Positions 21,311 to 31,364 are shown, counted from the stretch's first letter. The stretch is 64,000 nt of DNA from Stentor roeselii (GCA_006503475.1 RSEH01000201.1:24701-88700); one strand, 5' to 3'. Numbers and translations: made by a program. The notes: generated from the sequence alone by a model not told the origin.

Positions 21311-22576
21311 TCATGTTTCTAATTTAACATATATTAAAACTACAGCTATTTGGTCCAAGACTTCAGCCAAACTAACTCGATTCGCGTTATTTTCTTTAAA
21401 CAAGAACCAACTTTTCCCTCTTTTCACATAAATCGTAAAAACCTCTTCATTTCTCGGGTCTTCACAAACAACAGCATTTAAAGTAAAAATTTTTCCTAAA
21501 ATTTCCATGATTTTCCGATACCTCATCTTATTCCAAACCTTATAAGTATAAGGAATGTCTCTTTTTCTAACAAGTTTAAAACAAATCACATCCCTAACCT
21601 GAACAACTTTTCTATTTCTGCATAAAAATTCTTTACAATATTCACAATTTCCTTCAATTCTTGCATCATCAAATGTTTCTTTAACAGCGATTTCCAAATT
21701 TTTATGAATTTGAAGTTCGACATTCCAAACATCAATCATTTCCAAGTCAACCTTTCCACAACTAAAACATTCAGACTTCATTTCAACCAAGACCTTAACC
21801 GACTGTGAAACTTGATCATTTTCTCCTTCCCTACAAACAACATTCAAAACATCAGTCCATTCAAAGTCTTTCTTCATTCCAACAACTTTCATCAAAGACT
21901 CAAGCGAAACAGATTTCAAAATACAAAATTTTTCATTCATCATTTTCAAGACAAGTTTATTCAAAACTTGTAAAAATCTCGAAGTTTTAGAACTTTGAAG
22001 AAAATTCTGAAAAACCTGAAGTCCCAGCAAGACATTTAAAAAAATCAAAGATTTGTTCAGTTCAGGTGAAACTGCGAAAAATCCGAAAATATTACAAAAA
22101 AAAGTAGAAGTTTCAGTAGTTTCGACTTGGTTCAGCTGAAAAGGCTTGGATTTTAATGTGCTGAGACTTTCAAGACTTGCTCTTGTGGTGCAGGGACTTG
22201 ATAGATAATGAGGAATTGACACTGAAGAAGAAACGGATTTCAGGTCAAAAGGAGATTTCAACTCGATTGGACTCTCTGAACCGTATTTCGCGTTAAAAAA
22301 AATCCATTGTTGGATGTTTAAGATTTTGTAGTCTTTCGGGTACTTTAGACCTGCCTTCAAAGAATTTCCTTGCAAAAGGCTTTTGGTTCGCATCACTCCT
22401 GGACTTTCCCCTGATGATAATGAACTCTGCCATGACTCAAACCATGAGGATTCGACTATGAAGTACTTGCTGGATTTTAATAGGCCTAAAGAATGGAATT
22501 CTGATTGTTCTTCTTTACTGGAAAATTCTAGTTTTAAGGAACTTTTTCTTCTTGCTTTTGGAATTGTTTGATGCAT
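21311..22576 (-). CDS. USP-fold deubiquitinase-like protein, probably catalytically inactive
   Basis: 421 residues. The C-terminal half has the USP layout: two zinc-type Cys pairs (CFSCG near 270 and CEYCKEFLC near 315), and then the segment that in active USPs reads (L)xAVxxHxGxxxxGHYTAYV. Here it reads LNAVVCEDPRNEEVFTIYVK followed by GKSWFLFKENNANRVS and LDQIAVVLIYV. The expected catalytic His before the YT/IY step is Phe (VFTIY). In the region where the Cys box should be (SPELNKSLIFLNVLLGLQVF) no Cys sits after the Asn. The fold therefore seems kept but the active site lost. The N-terminal ~165 residues are Ser-rich and unstructured. Stop TGA. The USP assignment is from motifs by eye. Confidence 0.65.
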   Translation of the reverse strand: MHQTIPKARRKSSLKLEFSSKEEQSEFHSLGLLKSSKYFIVESSWFESWQSSLSSGESPGVMRTKSLLQGNSLKAGLKYPKDYKILNIQQWIFFNAKYGSESPIELKSPFDLKSVSSSVSIPHYLSSPCTTRASLESLSTLKSKPFQLNQVETTETSTFFCNIFGFFAVSPELNKSLIFLNVLLGLQVFQNFLQSSKTSRFLQVLNKLVLKMMNEKFCILKSVSLESLMKVVGMKKDFEWTDVLNVVCREGENDQVSQSVKVLVEMKSECFSCGKVDLEMIDVWNVELQIHKNLEIAVKETFDDARIEGNCEYCKEFLCRNRKVVQVRDVICFKLVRKRDIPYTYKVWNKMRYRKIMEILGKIFTLNAVVCEDPRNEEVFTIYVKRGKSWFLFKENNANRVSLAEVLDQIAVVLIYVKLET

Positions 22577-22788
22577 TTATTAGGATTTTTTAGATAAATA
22601 TTTGGAAAGGTTTTTGAGAAGAGAAGTTTTGAGTTTTTTGAGGAAATTTTAAAATTTTTAATTTGAAGAAATTTTAAATTCCGTCATTTCGATAATTTTA
22701 AATTTTGGAGTAGTGATTTGGGATTGGGTCAGTTGTTTGCGGGTTTTAAAAGAATTATATTGTTCCATTCGTTATATTAAATAAACTA
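22577..22788. promoter_or_regulatory. Divergent promoter region between USP-like and FHA/RING-CH genes
   Basis: 212 nt between two divergent start codons, so both promoters must be here or within the genes. A- and T-rich runs but no recognised element. Confidence 0.4.
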
Positions 22789-24000
22789 ATGTCTGATCAC
22801 TAGTAACACCTAGGCAGCGTTTCTATAAAGATTTTGACTTGGACGAAGGAGTCTCATGGACTCTTTGATTACGAGAGCAGCAGTATCATAAAACATGAAT
22901 TTAAAGTCACTTCAGACAGTTACCTACTACAATCCGAAGACTCAATAAGACTGATATCAAAGCCGATACCCCCTGAACGCGAAGATTCAAAATACCTTCT
23001 AAGCCTTTTAAAAACTCCAAAGTCCTTCACATTAGGCTGTAACGATTTAGAGTTCAAGCCAAAATCCTTAAAATACGAGAAATCCTGGCTAGTCCTAAAG
23101 AACCAAGACAATCAAGGTTACTGTCTATCAGAAGGAGACACAGTACGTCTGGGCAAAGCAAAACTTCGAATAAAAGAAATAAAAGGTCCTCACCTTTCAC
23201 GTCCATCCAAATACATTCCTTTTTCCAAGCACATCTTCCAAGGAGGCATCGGCGAAATGATCGAGTCAGACGACGACCCTCAAATAGTTCAGACCTTCAG
23301 CAGTCAAGACGAGGGAAACCAATGCCGAGTCTGTCTTCAAGAAGAGAACTCTTCTCAAAACCCTCTTATAAAGCCCTGCAAGTGCACAGGCTCAATGGCT
23401 CTTATTCACATCGAGTGCCTTCAGAAGTGGTTCACAAGTAAACTCACAGTTCGAGAGTTCGACAATGCGACCAGCTATTGTTGGAAAAAACTTAAATGTG
23501 AACTCTGCAAATATGACTACCCTGACCGTATTGAAGTCAATGGGGAAAAGTTTGACTTGATGGTGATGAATAAGCCGAGGGATAATTTTATCACTCTTGA
23601 AACGGGACTTAAGATGAATGACTCGAAAAATATCAATGTTATTTCGATTAGGGATAAAAAAAATATTAGACTTGGAAGAGCTCATGACTCTGATATTAGA
23701 CTTTCGGATATTTCGGTATCGAGGAATCATGCTAATGTACAGATCACGGAAGCTGGACTTTTTTTGAAAGATGTAAGTTCTAAGTTTGGAACACTTGTTA
23801 GGATCAAGAAACAGATTACTTTAACTGTTGGGTTTAAGTTTTCGATTCAATGTGGAAGGAACTTGATCACTATTTGTGTCAAGAAACCCTTTCGATTGTT
23901 TGGATGCTTTAGTAAGTGTTCGAGTAAAAAAAAGAGTGAGGAGGAGAATAGCAGGTCTTTTAGAGATGCTACTGATGAAAGTTTTAGTAATCAGTTTTAA
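22789..24000 (+). CDS. FHA / RING-CH (RINGv) protein, one 15-nt intron
   Basis: The long frame has no ATG near its 5' end. A start at 22789 followed by a 15-nt intron (22803-22817) gives MSDHYVSIKILTWTKESHG and a 398-residue protein. Residues about 60-130 look like a degenerate FHA domain (FTLGCNDLEF, EGDTVRLGKAKLRIKEI). Residues about 175-245 are a RING-CH finger: CRVCLQEE, KPCKCTGSM, LIHIECLQKWF, then CELCKYDY, the C4HC3 pattern of MARCH-type ligases. A second, canonical FHA follows at about 275-350 (IRLGRAHDSDIRLSDISVSR, NHANVQI), with the phosphothreonine-binding RLGR/SRNHA signature. This FHA-RINGv pairing is a known ciliate architecture and suggests a phospho-regulated ubiquitin ligase. 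No transmembrane segments, unlike typical MARCH proteins. Confidence 0.85.
22803..22817 (+). other. 15-nt intron in the FHA/RING-CH gene
   Basis: GTAACACCTAGGCAG, with A at position 10. It removes the in-frame TAG and TAA that separate the only nearby ATG from the coding frame. Confidence 0.8.
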
Positions 24001-24022
24001 TAGGTGTATATAGTTAGAATGG

Positions 24023-25900
24023 TTATGATATAAATTTTTTAAATAATATACCTGATATTGGACCGTAGAGGAGTCCGGTATTTTCATGCCCATTAAACAC
24101 TCGAAACTCAATACCTTCACTTTTAAAGTTAGTTCGAAATTCATCCAAATTACTTCCAGAAAACATAAAATACCTATCCAAAAACATCATCTCCACAGAA
24201 AACTTATTACCAATAACTTTCTGCCCAATTTTACAAAACTCAGCAGCTCCTCCAACAGAAAACTCTTGATTAACAACATTATAATTCCAATCTGTAACAC
24301 TAAAACTTCCCTTGACAGTTTCACTTCTATCAAGATGTCCAACACATCCGAAAATAATAAACCCTTTAATCTGTACAATTTCTTCAGTTTCAATACTCAT
24401 AAAATACTTTCCTCCTTGCAAAATCTGAGTATCAAAGACTCTTCGATCATCTCGAGAAACAGGGAAGATATTTTTGTACAAATTAAGAAAACCTCTAAAA
24501 TAAGCCTGTTTTTCAGGTAAATAAGAAAAATAGTTAAATTTCCTTGAATCTATCTTTTTTATGACATGTTCTAAACAATCATTTGTTTTATTTAAATCAC
24601 CAGGCAAAGTACAAAGACACTTTTTCTTCTGATCAGCTTTAATTTCAACCTGTCCTGACAACTCTACATCTAAAGGCAGAGATTTACTTAAAATCATCAT
24701 TAAAAGTCTTTTATTCAGTCTTGGGTAAAGCCTTGTGACAAGTTTTTGACTTGCTCTGCATTTACAGCTGATGACTGGACTTCTCATGCAATGACTGCAG
24801 ATAACACAATGACAAATCAACTTAAAAGGAAGAGCTCCTGGGACTTGAATAGAATTTTTACAAGATATGCAGTTTTTATTCATTTTTTTGAAAGTCAGCG
24901 CTAACACCCTAGATGAAACTTTTCGAGGCTTTAAACAAATTCTACAAGTTTTATCTGAAAGAAAACAAGAAAAACACTTGATGTGAAAACAACTTAGAAG
25001 TAAAGGGAACCTGCCACCAGTTGAGTAAAGTTTATCACAATCGATACAAGCAAGATTTTCAATAAAATTCAATTTTTTCTTAGCAACCATGACACAAACT
25101 TCTGCTAAAAATGCGAAATTCATTTGAGAATTATTAACTCGATGCTTTAAAACACTACTCCAAATCAAGTACCTGAAATTTTTTTTTGAGTTCAGTTCTG
25201 AAAGTTTTTTTTCTGCTAGTTGACTTAAGTTTTTCCCGGAAATTTCAATTAAATGGTTTTGGTTTGTATAAGGAAGGTCTGAAGTGCATTTTTGACACAA
25301 AATATGAAAATTGTTGGAATCGAATCTTAAGGAGGACTCGGGAGATTCTGAATGAAAAGATTTGAAATCACATTCAAATGAACTTCGATTGTAAAAAGAT
25401 AGGAACTTTAAAGCACGGTATTGGCTCATTATATCTTTGTCCATCGTTAAAATGATGAATTTTCGAGATGGCTTTGTCATCAGATCTTTTGTGTCGAGGT
25501 ACTTCTTTTGAAGCATTCCGTGCATTGTTTCTTCGAGTTTATCCAGGGGGACTATATCTTTCAGGTTGTTGAAAAATTTTTCTTCTTTATTGTTAGAACA
25601 GAATTCACAGAAAACTATTTCGAGGGATTTATTGAAGTTAAAGGTTTTTCTTAAATGGATGGGGCAGAAAAGTTGTAATTCTTCGAGTTTTTCTTTAAGG
25701 ATTGGGTGAACCAAAAGTGAATCAGAAGAAGATTGACAAATATCACAAAGAATCCTGGAACTAATACTCAATTTCTCATCCCTCTCTTTATCCTTCTCAT
25801 CAGCACAAGCCCTACAAACAGTATGTCCACAAGAGTACATCATAGGACTTCTTTCCTCCAAATCAAAGAAATCATAGCATAAACTACACAAAAAATCCAT
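24023..25900 (-). CDS. RING-RING-PHR-like protein 3, putative E3 ubiquitin ligase
   Basis: 625 residues from the ATG at 25898-25900, whose product starts MDFLCSLCYDFFDLEERSPM; the frame stays open upstream but that would run into the divergent dynein light-chain gene. RING 1 (about 5-60): CSLC, CGHTVCRAC, CDICQ. RING 2-like (about 283-325): CIDCDKLY, CFHIKCFSC, CRICLK. More Cys pairs follow (CISC, CHCVICSHC, CKC). The PHR-like C-terminal part (about 475-625) reads IFPVSRDDRRVF, VQIKGFIIFG, FSVTDWNYNV, FMFSGSNL, IEFRVFNGHEN and GPISGILF. It is the most diverged of the three paralogues. It converges on the FHA/RING-CH gene with 22 nt between stops. Confidence 0.7.
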   Translation of the reverse strand: MDFLCSLCYDFFDLEERSPMMYSCGHTVCRACADEKDKERDEKLSISSRILCDICQSSSDSLLVHPILKEKLEELQLFCPIHLRKTFNFNKSLEIVFCEFCSNNKEEKFFNNLKDIVPLDKLEETMHGMLQKKYLDTKDLMTKPSRKFIILTMDKDIMSQYRALKFLSFYNRSSFECDFKSFHSESPESSLRFDSNNFHILCQKCTSDLPYTNQNHLIEISGKNLSQLAEKKLSELNSKKNFRYLIWSSVLKHRVNNSQMNFAFLAEVCVMVAKKKLNFIENLACIDCDKLYSTGGRFPLLLSCFHIKCFSCFLSDKTCRICLKPRKVSSRVLALTFKKMNKNCISCKNSIQVPGALPFKLICHCVICSHCMRSPVISCKCRASQKLVTRLYPRLNKRLLMMILSKSLPLDVELSGQVEIKADQKKKCLCTLPGDLNKTNDCLEHVIKKIDSRKFNYFSYLPEKQAYFRGFLNLYKNIFPVSRDDRRVFDTQILQGGKYFMSIETEEIVQIKGFIIFGCVGHLDRSETVKGSFSVTDWNYNVVNQEFSVGGAAEFCKIGQKVIGNKFSVEMMFLDRYFMFSGSNLDEFRTNFKSEGIEFRVFNGHENTGLLYGPISGILFKKFIS

Positions 25901-25923
25901 TCTATTCAAAAGTGTTAATAAAA
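25901..25923. promoter_or_regulatory. 23-nt divergent start-to-start spacer
   Basis: Only 23 nt separate the start codons of RING-PHR protein 3 (minus) and dynein light chain copy 1 (plus). The 5' ends or promoters of each gene must reach into the other's coding region, or the leaders are only a few nt long. Confidence 0.5.
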
Positions 25924-26253
25924 ATGCAACACGAATCCTTTGCCGCAATCAAAGAAGAAATCGCATCAAACGTGAATAAAAACGTAAATTCCTTCTTAAC
26001 CAACAAGGAATACAACCAAGACGAGGTCCAGAACTGGACTGCGCAGCTTTCTGAAGATATTGTGAAGACTCTAAAGTCAACCAGCAGTAATTTTAAGTTC
26101 TGTGTGTCTTGTGTAATTTTACAAAAGGGAGACGCGGGTATGCACATCAGTACTACTTGCTATTGGGACAGCAATGTTGATGGAAGCGTCGCTATCAAGT
26201 GTGAGAATGCCTCGATGTACTGCATAGTTAACATATTTGGAGTTGCCTTTTAA
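25924..26253 (+). CDS. Tctex-type dynein light chain, copy 1
   Basis: 109 residues from MQHESFAAIKEE. The frame extends four codons upstream without an ATG, so this ATG is chosen. The Tctex-1/DYNLT fold is clear: an N-terminal helix pair, SSNFKFCVSCVILQKGDAGM, then ISTTCYWDSNVDGSVAIKCE and the hallmark end MYCIVNIFGVAF. DYNLT chains are homodimeric subunits of cytoplasmic and axonemal dyneins that bind the intermediate chain and cargo. Almost the same protein is encoded at 33170-33499; this copy has V where the other has M in SC(V/M)ILQ. Stop TAA. Confidence 0.95.
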   Translation: MQHESFAAIKEEIASNVNKNVNSFLTNKEYNQDEVQNWTAQLSEDIVKTLKSTSSNFKFCVSCVILQKGDAGMHISTTCYWDSNVDGSVAIKCENASMYCIVNIFGVAF

Positions 26254-26780
26254 ATAGATTAGTTTAAATGAAGACTTCTAGAATAGGGTATTATTTGGAT
26301 TGTTTTTATGAGGAGGGTTTGGTGGGTTGGGGGGATATGGAAGAGGTTGATTGGAATGATGAAAGAGAGTGCCAGGCTTGAAAAGGTTCTTTTTAAACTG
26401 ATAACCTTACTGAAGATAATACTTGACATATTTTAATAGTTCTGTCTTATTCAACCTAATTAATAATATAAAACTTGTATAATTCCTCATCCAGCACGAT
26501 CTTTAAATCTTCCAAAAAAAAATTGAAAATCTTGACATTTATATTTTATTGCTCTGATCAGTAACACCCCTATAATCCTGAAAAACTCTTAAAAATACCT
26601 CCCCAATCACAAACCTAATCTCATCCACTTAAACTTTTTCCATAACTTCACTTATCTCACATCGAAACCTTCTAGAAACCTAAACAATTTACAAATTTTT
26701 CCAAAACTAACACCCTGGTTCTAAAATTCCAAATCTCCTCCGTTTAATGGTTAAAAATTTATAAAATCCTACATCAGACA
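26254..26780. other. Intergenic region, no gene seen
   Basis: 527 nt, AT-rich with a G-rich patch near 26310-26360. Stops in all frames. Confidence 0.5.
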
Positions 26781-28073
26781 ATGCCTGAACTTGTATTTGA
26801 GGACAAAGAAAGCTTTTTTATTACTTTAATGCAAGCAAGTGTCTACCTCTCATCAGATCCCCTTCTTTTTTCAAGGTGTTGCGAACTGGTTAATTCTCAG
26901 TCAGATAAGCCGATGATAATTCAGAACTCTTTCGAGAACTATAAAGAAGAACTAAAGCGATTCATAGAGTCGTTCACTTGTCTCTCTCCACAAGTATCAG
27001 ATAATTGTGACAGGATTTATATAGATGGATGCTGGGACATCATGCACAGCGGCCACTTCAACGCCATTCGCCAAGCCAAGATGCTGGGCAAGACCCTGGT
27101 CGTCGGTATTCACAACGACGAAGAAATAATGAGAAATAAAGGAATGCCAGTCATGAACAATGAAGAGCGAGTGGCGATGATAAAGGCCTGCAAGTGGGTT
27201 GATGAAGTAGTTGAAAACGCTCCTTATAGTGCAACGATGGACTGGCTGGATTCAGTCAACTGCAAGTATATAGCCCATGGCGATGATATCGCAATTAACT
27301 GCGACGGTCAAGACGCTTATGGACAGTTGAAGTCAGCAGGAAGGTTCAAAGTAATCAAAAGAACTGAAGGCATCTCAACTACAAGCATTGTTGGAAAACT
27401 GCTGCTGGAGACCAAAGAAAGTAAACAGTCAGTTTCTGAACACTTTGTCACGAATGATATTACTTTACAACCGACTTTCTTGGCAACGACTCGAAGAATC
27501 TTTGAGTTTTCGAATAAAGGAGTTAAACCGAAAGGAAGGGTGGTTTATATTGATGGGTCTTTTGATCTTTTTCATGTTGGACATGTGGAGACTTTGAAGA
27601 AAGCGAAAGCTTTGGGAGACTTCTTGATTGTTGGGGTTCATGATGATCAGACCGTCAACTTCCATAAAGGGTCCAACTACCCCATCATGAACTTATATGA
27701 AAGGGTTCTAAATGTCTTGGCTGTTAAATATGTCGATGAAGTCGTCATCGCTTCGCCTTGGGTCGTCACTGAAGACCTGTTGAAAAGTCTTAATATCAGC
27801 TTAGTTGTTCAGGGAACTATCAATAAACTTGACTTGGAAGTCGTCAAAACCAGGAAGCAAAGTTTGGATTATAATGATAACCAGGATCCTTATGAACTTC
27901 CGAAAAGACTTAGTATTTATCAGGAAGTACCTAGTGAAAGGAATATTGAAACTCAGCATATTATACAGAGGATTATTGATAATCGATTGAGACATCTCAA
28001 TAAGTTTAAGAGAAGTTCTAAAAAGGAGGAAAACTATTATGCGAATACTAAGACTTATATTGAAGAAATCTAG
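26781..28073 (+). CDS. PCYT2: CTP:phosphoethanolamine cytidylyltransferase
   Basis: 430 residues with two cytidylyltransferase domains, the hallmark of the ethanolamine-phosphate enzyme (choline-phosphate enzymes have one). Domain 1, from about residue 76: IYIDGCWDIMHSGHFNAIRQ with the HSGH motif, VGIHNDEEIMRNKG, HGDD and RTEGISTTSIVGK. Domain 2, from about residue 253: VVYIDGSFDLFHVGHVETLK with HVGH, VGVHDDQTVN, YPIMNLYERVL. It makes CDP-ethanolamine from CTP and phosphoethanolamine in the Kennedy pathway to phosphatidylethanolamine. The second domain ends without an RTxGxSTT motif, as is usual for the C-terminal half. A 5' extension of about 75 residues is longer than in most family members. 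A decayed copy of its 3' part lies at about 30430-30890. Stop TAG. Confidence 0.95.
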   Translation: MPELVFEDKESFFITLMQASVYLSSDPLLFSRCCELVNSQSDKPMIIQNSFENYKEELKRFIESFTCLSPQVSDNCDRIYIDGCWDIMHSGHFNAIRQAKMLGKTLVVGIHNDEEIMRNKGMPVMNNEERVAMIKACKWVDEVVENAPYSATMDWLDSVNCKYIAHGDDIAINCDGQDAYGQLKSAGRFKVIKRTEGISTTSIVGKLLLETKESKQSVSEHFVTNDITLQPTFLATTRRIFEFSNKGVKPKGRVVYIDGSFDLFHVGHVETLKKAKALGDFLIVGVHDDQTVNFHKGSNYPIMNLYERVLNVLAVKYVDEVVIASPWVVTEDLLKSLNISLVVQGTINKLDLEVVKTRKQSLDYNDNQDPYELPKRLSIYQEVPSERNIETQHIIQRIIDNRLRHLNKFKRSSKKEENYYANTKTYIEEI

Positions 28074-28631
28074 AGATATTTAAGGATTTGATTTAAATGG
28101 GTTTGGGAATTAAATTTTTGAAGTTTTATGAGATTTTATATTTTTTAGAAGTATTTGAACTTTAGATTATTATTTGTAGTTAAATTGAGAATAATTATTG
28201 AGTCTTTTAGGGAGATATGAATCTAGATATTATAAAATCTCATAAAAACTATGGAAATCAACTAGTTGATTCAAATTCATATCAATTTTCACATACTAAA
28301 GTTAAATTATTAATTTAAACAATTAGACTTTATTGTGAAAAGTGATCAAACTCTCAAGAAAATATTAAAACAGTCATTTCAGATGTATATTTTAATCTTA
28401 GAAATATATCCTCATTATTAGAGGAGAAAACACTCTCAAGAAAAATTATTACGTTTTGTTAAATTATATATTTTAACTGAGTTTTCACTTTCTAGATATC
28501 GAATTTCTGTTTAAGCGTGATCTCTATCATTCAAATCTTGATCCCTCATATTTTTCCCTATTATCTCAAAAACAATTGAATCGATATCCTATTCAAAAGA
28601 GATAAAATTCTGATTTTCCATTTAATTCGCC
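28074..28631. other. Intergenic region, part of the duplicated block
   Basis: No ORF. Its right end (about 28541-28631) resembles 31270-31364 upstream of the second carboxypeptidase, and its left end resembles the sequence after the PCYT2 pseudogene, so the duplication covered this spacer. Confidence 0.6.
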
Positions 28632-29954
28632 ATGCTAATAATGTTCCAACAGGTGGTTTTCCTGATACATTTCTCAAGTGTATTTTCACAAACCTCTGAA
28701 AATCCTGCATCAAGTCGATTAAAAGATACAGACGATTCTTGGAACTATCTCGGAGTAACAGGCTATGCAGGTCTAATAACAATGAACCCATTGACAGGTT
28801 CTTCCTTATTCTACTGGCTATTTGAGTCAATTGACAGTAACATAACTACTGACTCACGTCCATTGATAATATGGTTAGAAGGAGGTCCAGGATGCACAGG
28901 AACTTTTAATATGATCTGGGAAGGTATATCTCCAATCCTGGTAAACAACAACACCCAGCCATTCAGAACCAATACCAACTACACCTGGTCAACAAGTTAC
29001 CATTTAATGTCAGTCGATTTCCCATACGGAACTGGTTATTCTTTCGCAAATTCCGCAACAGACGAGAAAAACACGACAATTGAATCAACTTATTATTTAT
29101 ACAGATTTTTATTCAAACTTGGCCAAAAGTACCCTCCCTGGTTCAATAGAGATATTTATATTTTAGGACACAGCGTCGCAGGACATTGGGTCACTGGACT
29201 AGGCTGGAACGTCTTACAACAAAACGGGAAAAACACTGGATTTAACATCAACTTGAAAGGAATCGGAGTAGGAGGAGCTTCTATTGATCCTTACAATCAA
29301 TGCCAGACTTATGCGAGCTATGCAGTTGCGAATTCACTTGTCAATGCAGACCAGGGTAAAATAATGAAGTACTACCAAGACCTTATGAGAACTCAAATAA
29401 ATCAAGGACTACTGGAACAAGCGAGTTATAATTTTGATAATATTGTTCAAGCCTTTGCTCAATTTAGTGATGGAGTGAATACTGAAAATGTTAGAATTTA
29501 TACAGATTATGATGAAAGTTTTTTTGATAACTGGATCACTTCTACAGCAATAAGGGAAATGCTGCATGTTGGAAGAACTTCGTGGGTTGGATGCAATGAT
29601 TCTATTCCTGAATACTTTGCAGGTGATGGTGCTAATTCAACTGCACCTTTATTGGAGTATATATTGAATAGCGGGGTTAAAGTGCTGCTTTACTCGGGAC
29701 AAGATGATTTTATTGGCAACTCGCCGAGTGTCGCTACAATGATCAGTGCGCTTAACTGGTCTGGTGTTTCCAGCTTTGAAAGTGCTCAGAAAAAAGTGTG
29801 GATGATTGATCAGAAGGTGGCTGGCTATGTTCAGTCAAATCAAAACCTTACCTTTGCCTTGGTTATTAAAGCTGGACACCTGACTTCTTATGACCAGCCT
29901 GCTGCTGTTAAAAACCTAGTAGAAAGATTTATAAATGGAACAGGATGGGATTAG
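28632..29954 (+). CDS. Secreted/lysosomal serine carboxypeptidase (S10), copy 1
   Basis: 440 residues with a signal peptide (VVFLIHFSSVFSQ, cleaved near 20). S10 landmarks: LIIWLEGGPGCTGTF (oxyanion region), VDFPYGTGYSFAN, the nucleophile Ser in GHSVAGHW, the catalytic Asp in LLYSGQDDFIGN and the catalytic His in KAGHLTSYDQP. Many N-x-S/T sites fit a secreted glycoprotein. The nucleophile box is GHSVAG where the family usually has GESYAG; copy 2 keeps the Tyr (GYSYAG). Substrate preference could therefore differ. It acts in the lysosome, phagosome or outside the cell by family. Copy 2 lies at 31365, 2.7 kb downstream. Confidence 0.93.
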   Translation: MLIMFQQVVFLIHFSSVFSQTSENPASSRLKDTDDSWNYLGVTGYAGLITMNPLTGSSLFYWLFESIDSNITTDSRPLIIWLEGGPGCTGTFNMIWEGISPILVNNNTQPFRTNTNYTWSTSYHLMSVDFPYGTGYSFANSATDEKNTTIESTYYLYRFLFKLGQKYPPWFNRDIYILGHSVAGHWVTGLGWNVLQQNGKNTGFNINLKGIGVGGASIDPYNQCQTYASYAVANSLVNADQGKIMKYYQDLMRTQINQGLLEQASYNFDNIVQAFAQFSDGVNTENVRIYTDYDESFFDNWITSTAIREMLHVGRTSWVGCNDSIPEYFAGDGANSTAPLLEYILNSGVKVLLYSGQDDFIGNSPSVATMISALNWSGVSSFESAQKKVWMIDQKVAGYVQSNQNLTFALVIKAGHLTSYDQPAAVKNLVERFINGTGWD

Positions 29955-30429
29955 GATTAACTAATGATTAGAAGAATAATTTTGTTAAATAAGGTTTACT
30001 ATAGAATTATTTATGTTTGGTGAATTTTTTTGCATCTCTATTTTGTGATTGATCTTATATGAAGTTGTTTATTTATAGCAGAGATAAAATTCATGTTCAC
30101 AGTTCTTTCATTCAAGGCATCATTAACTAAAAAATTATCAAGATTTAAATACTTTTTAATTTTTCTTACCTTTAAATTTTTTCAATATAAAATAAAATTT
30201 TAATGTTCAACTTTATATTGAATTCAAAACCTCAAAATTCTGTTTACTCAAGGCGCAATCAAATAAACCACATTGTATCATTTACATTCCAACCTCAAAA
30301 TGAAAAATTTTTTAATAAAATGTGAAATTCTTCTATTCAAAAAGGGTTATGTTACTATATTACTACCCCTATTATATATAATCAAGCCTTAACTTGTTCC
30401 AAATTCGTAACATGGAAACCTTTAGAAAT
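29955..30429. other. Intergenic region, no gene seen
   Basis: 475 nt, AT-rich, with no ORF and no recognised repeats. Confidence 0.5.
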
Positions 30430-30895
30430 CTAAAGACCTAAAGACTTTTTGTCAGAATTCATGAAGATAAGACCATCAAATCAATAAAGATCCAACCACT
30501 TCATCATGGACTTTTATGCAAGGGTTCTCAATATCTTGGCAATAATTATGTCCATAATGTCTAATTTTTCTCCTTGGATTATCACTGAAAACTTTGTTGA
30601 AAAGTCTTGTTAGCATCTTAAACATTCAGTGAATATGAATAAACTTGACTCGTAAGATGTCACATCAGGAAGAAGAGTTTGGATTATTATGATAATCAAG
30701 ATCCTTATAAACTTCCTAAATAACTTAGTATTTATAAGAAATCTCAGTGAAAGGAATTTTGAAAATTAGTATATTTTCAAAAATTTTGATAATCGATTAA
30801 GAATTCAATAAGTTTCAGAAAAGTTTAAATGGGAGAAAATTAATATGTGAATATTAAGACGTATATTCAGATATTTAAAGTAATTAAGGTTTGAT
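30430..30895 (+). pseudogene. Decayed copy of the 3' part of the PCYT2 gene
   Basis: This stretch follows the intact gene from about 27640 to past its stop codon, in order and on the same strand: the block before and after CCATCATGAAC, the AAAGGGTTCTAAATGTCTTGG region, GAAAAGTCTTAATATCAGC, AAGTTTGGATTATAATGATA and the CTTAGTATTTATCAGGAA region. It carries many substitutions, indels and stops. The 5' half of the gene is absent. It lies upstream of carboxypeptidase copy 2 exactly as PCYT2 lies upstream of copy 1. Confidence 0.85.
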
Positions 30896-31364
30896 TTAAA
30901 TTGTGGGTCTATGGTTTATAGATATAAAATGGAAGTTTTGAAGATTTTTAAGATTATTTTAAAGTAATTGAACTTTTCAATATACAATTTTAGCAAATTG
31001 CAAAAAAATAATCAGTGTTTGGATTATATGAACCTAGATATATAAACAATCAAAATACATTTAAAATTGATCAGATGTCTCAATTTATATCAATTAGTTA
31101 TAAATTATTGGTCATAATAAACAAAATCATAATTTTTTAAAATTGCTCTGCATTCTGAGCCGAGAAAGCACTATCAAACAATAAATTTTCCACCTTATTA
31201 AAGTTGAACCTATAAAAACTGAATTTCCTTTTTGAATTGTATCTTTGATTCGAAATTCTAAATATTTCATATTTTTCCTATCATCTCAAAAAGCCAAACA
31301 ACTCGAGTGTAATTTTTAAAAAGATAAATTCCTGATTTTCCATATTAAATTCACCAAGCTAATA
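30896..31364. other. Intergenic region, duplicated spacer
   Basis: 470 nt without ORF. It partly resembles 28074-28631, most clearly in the last ~95 nt before the start codon, so both carboxypeptidases may share promoter elements. Confidence 0.5.

Noticed and set aside
22834-24000. FHA/RING-CH gene starting at a TTG at 22834
   Set aside because: Nuclear genes start at ATG; an upstream ATG with a 15-nt intron gives a proper start.
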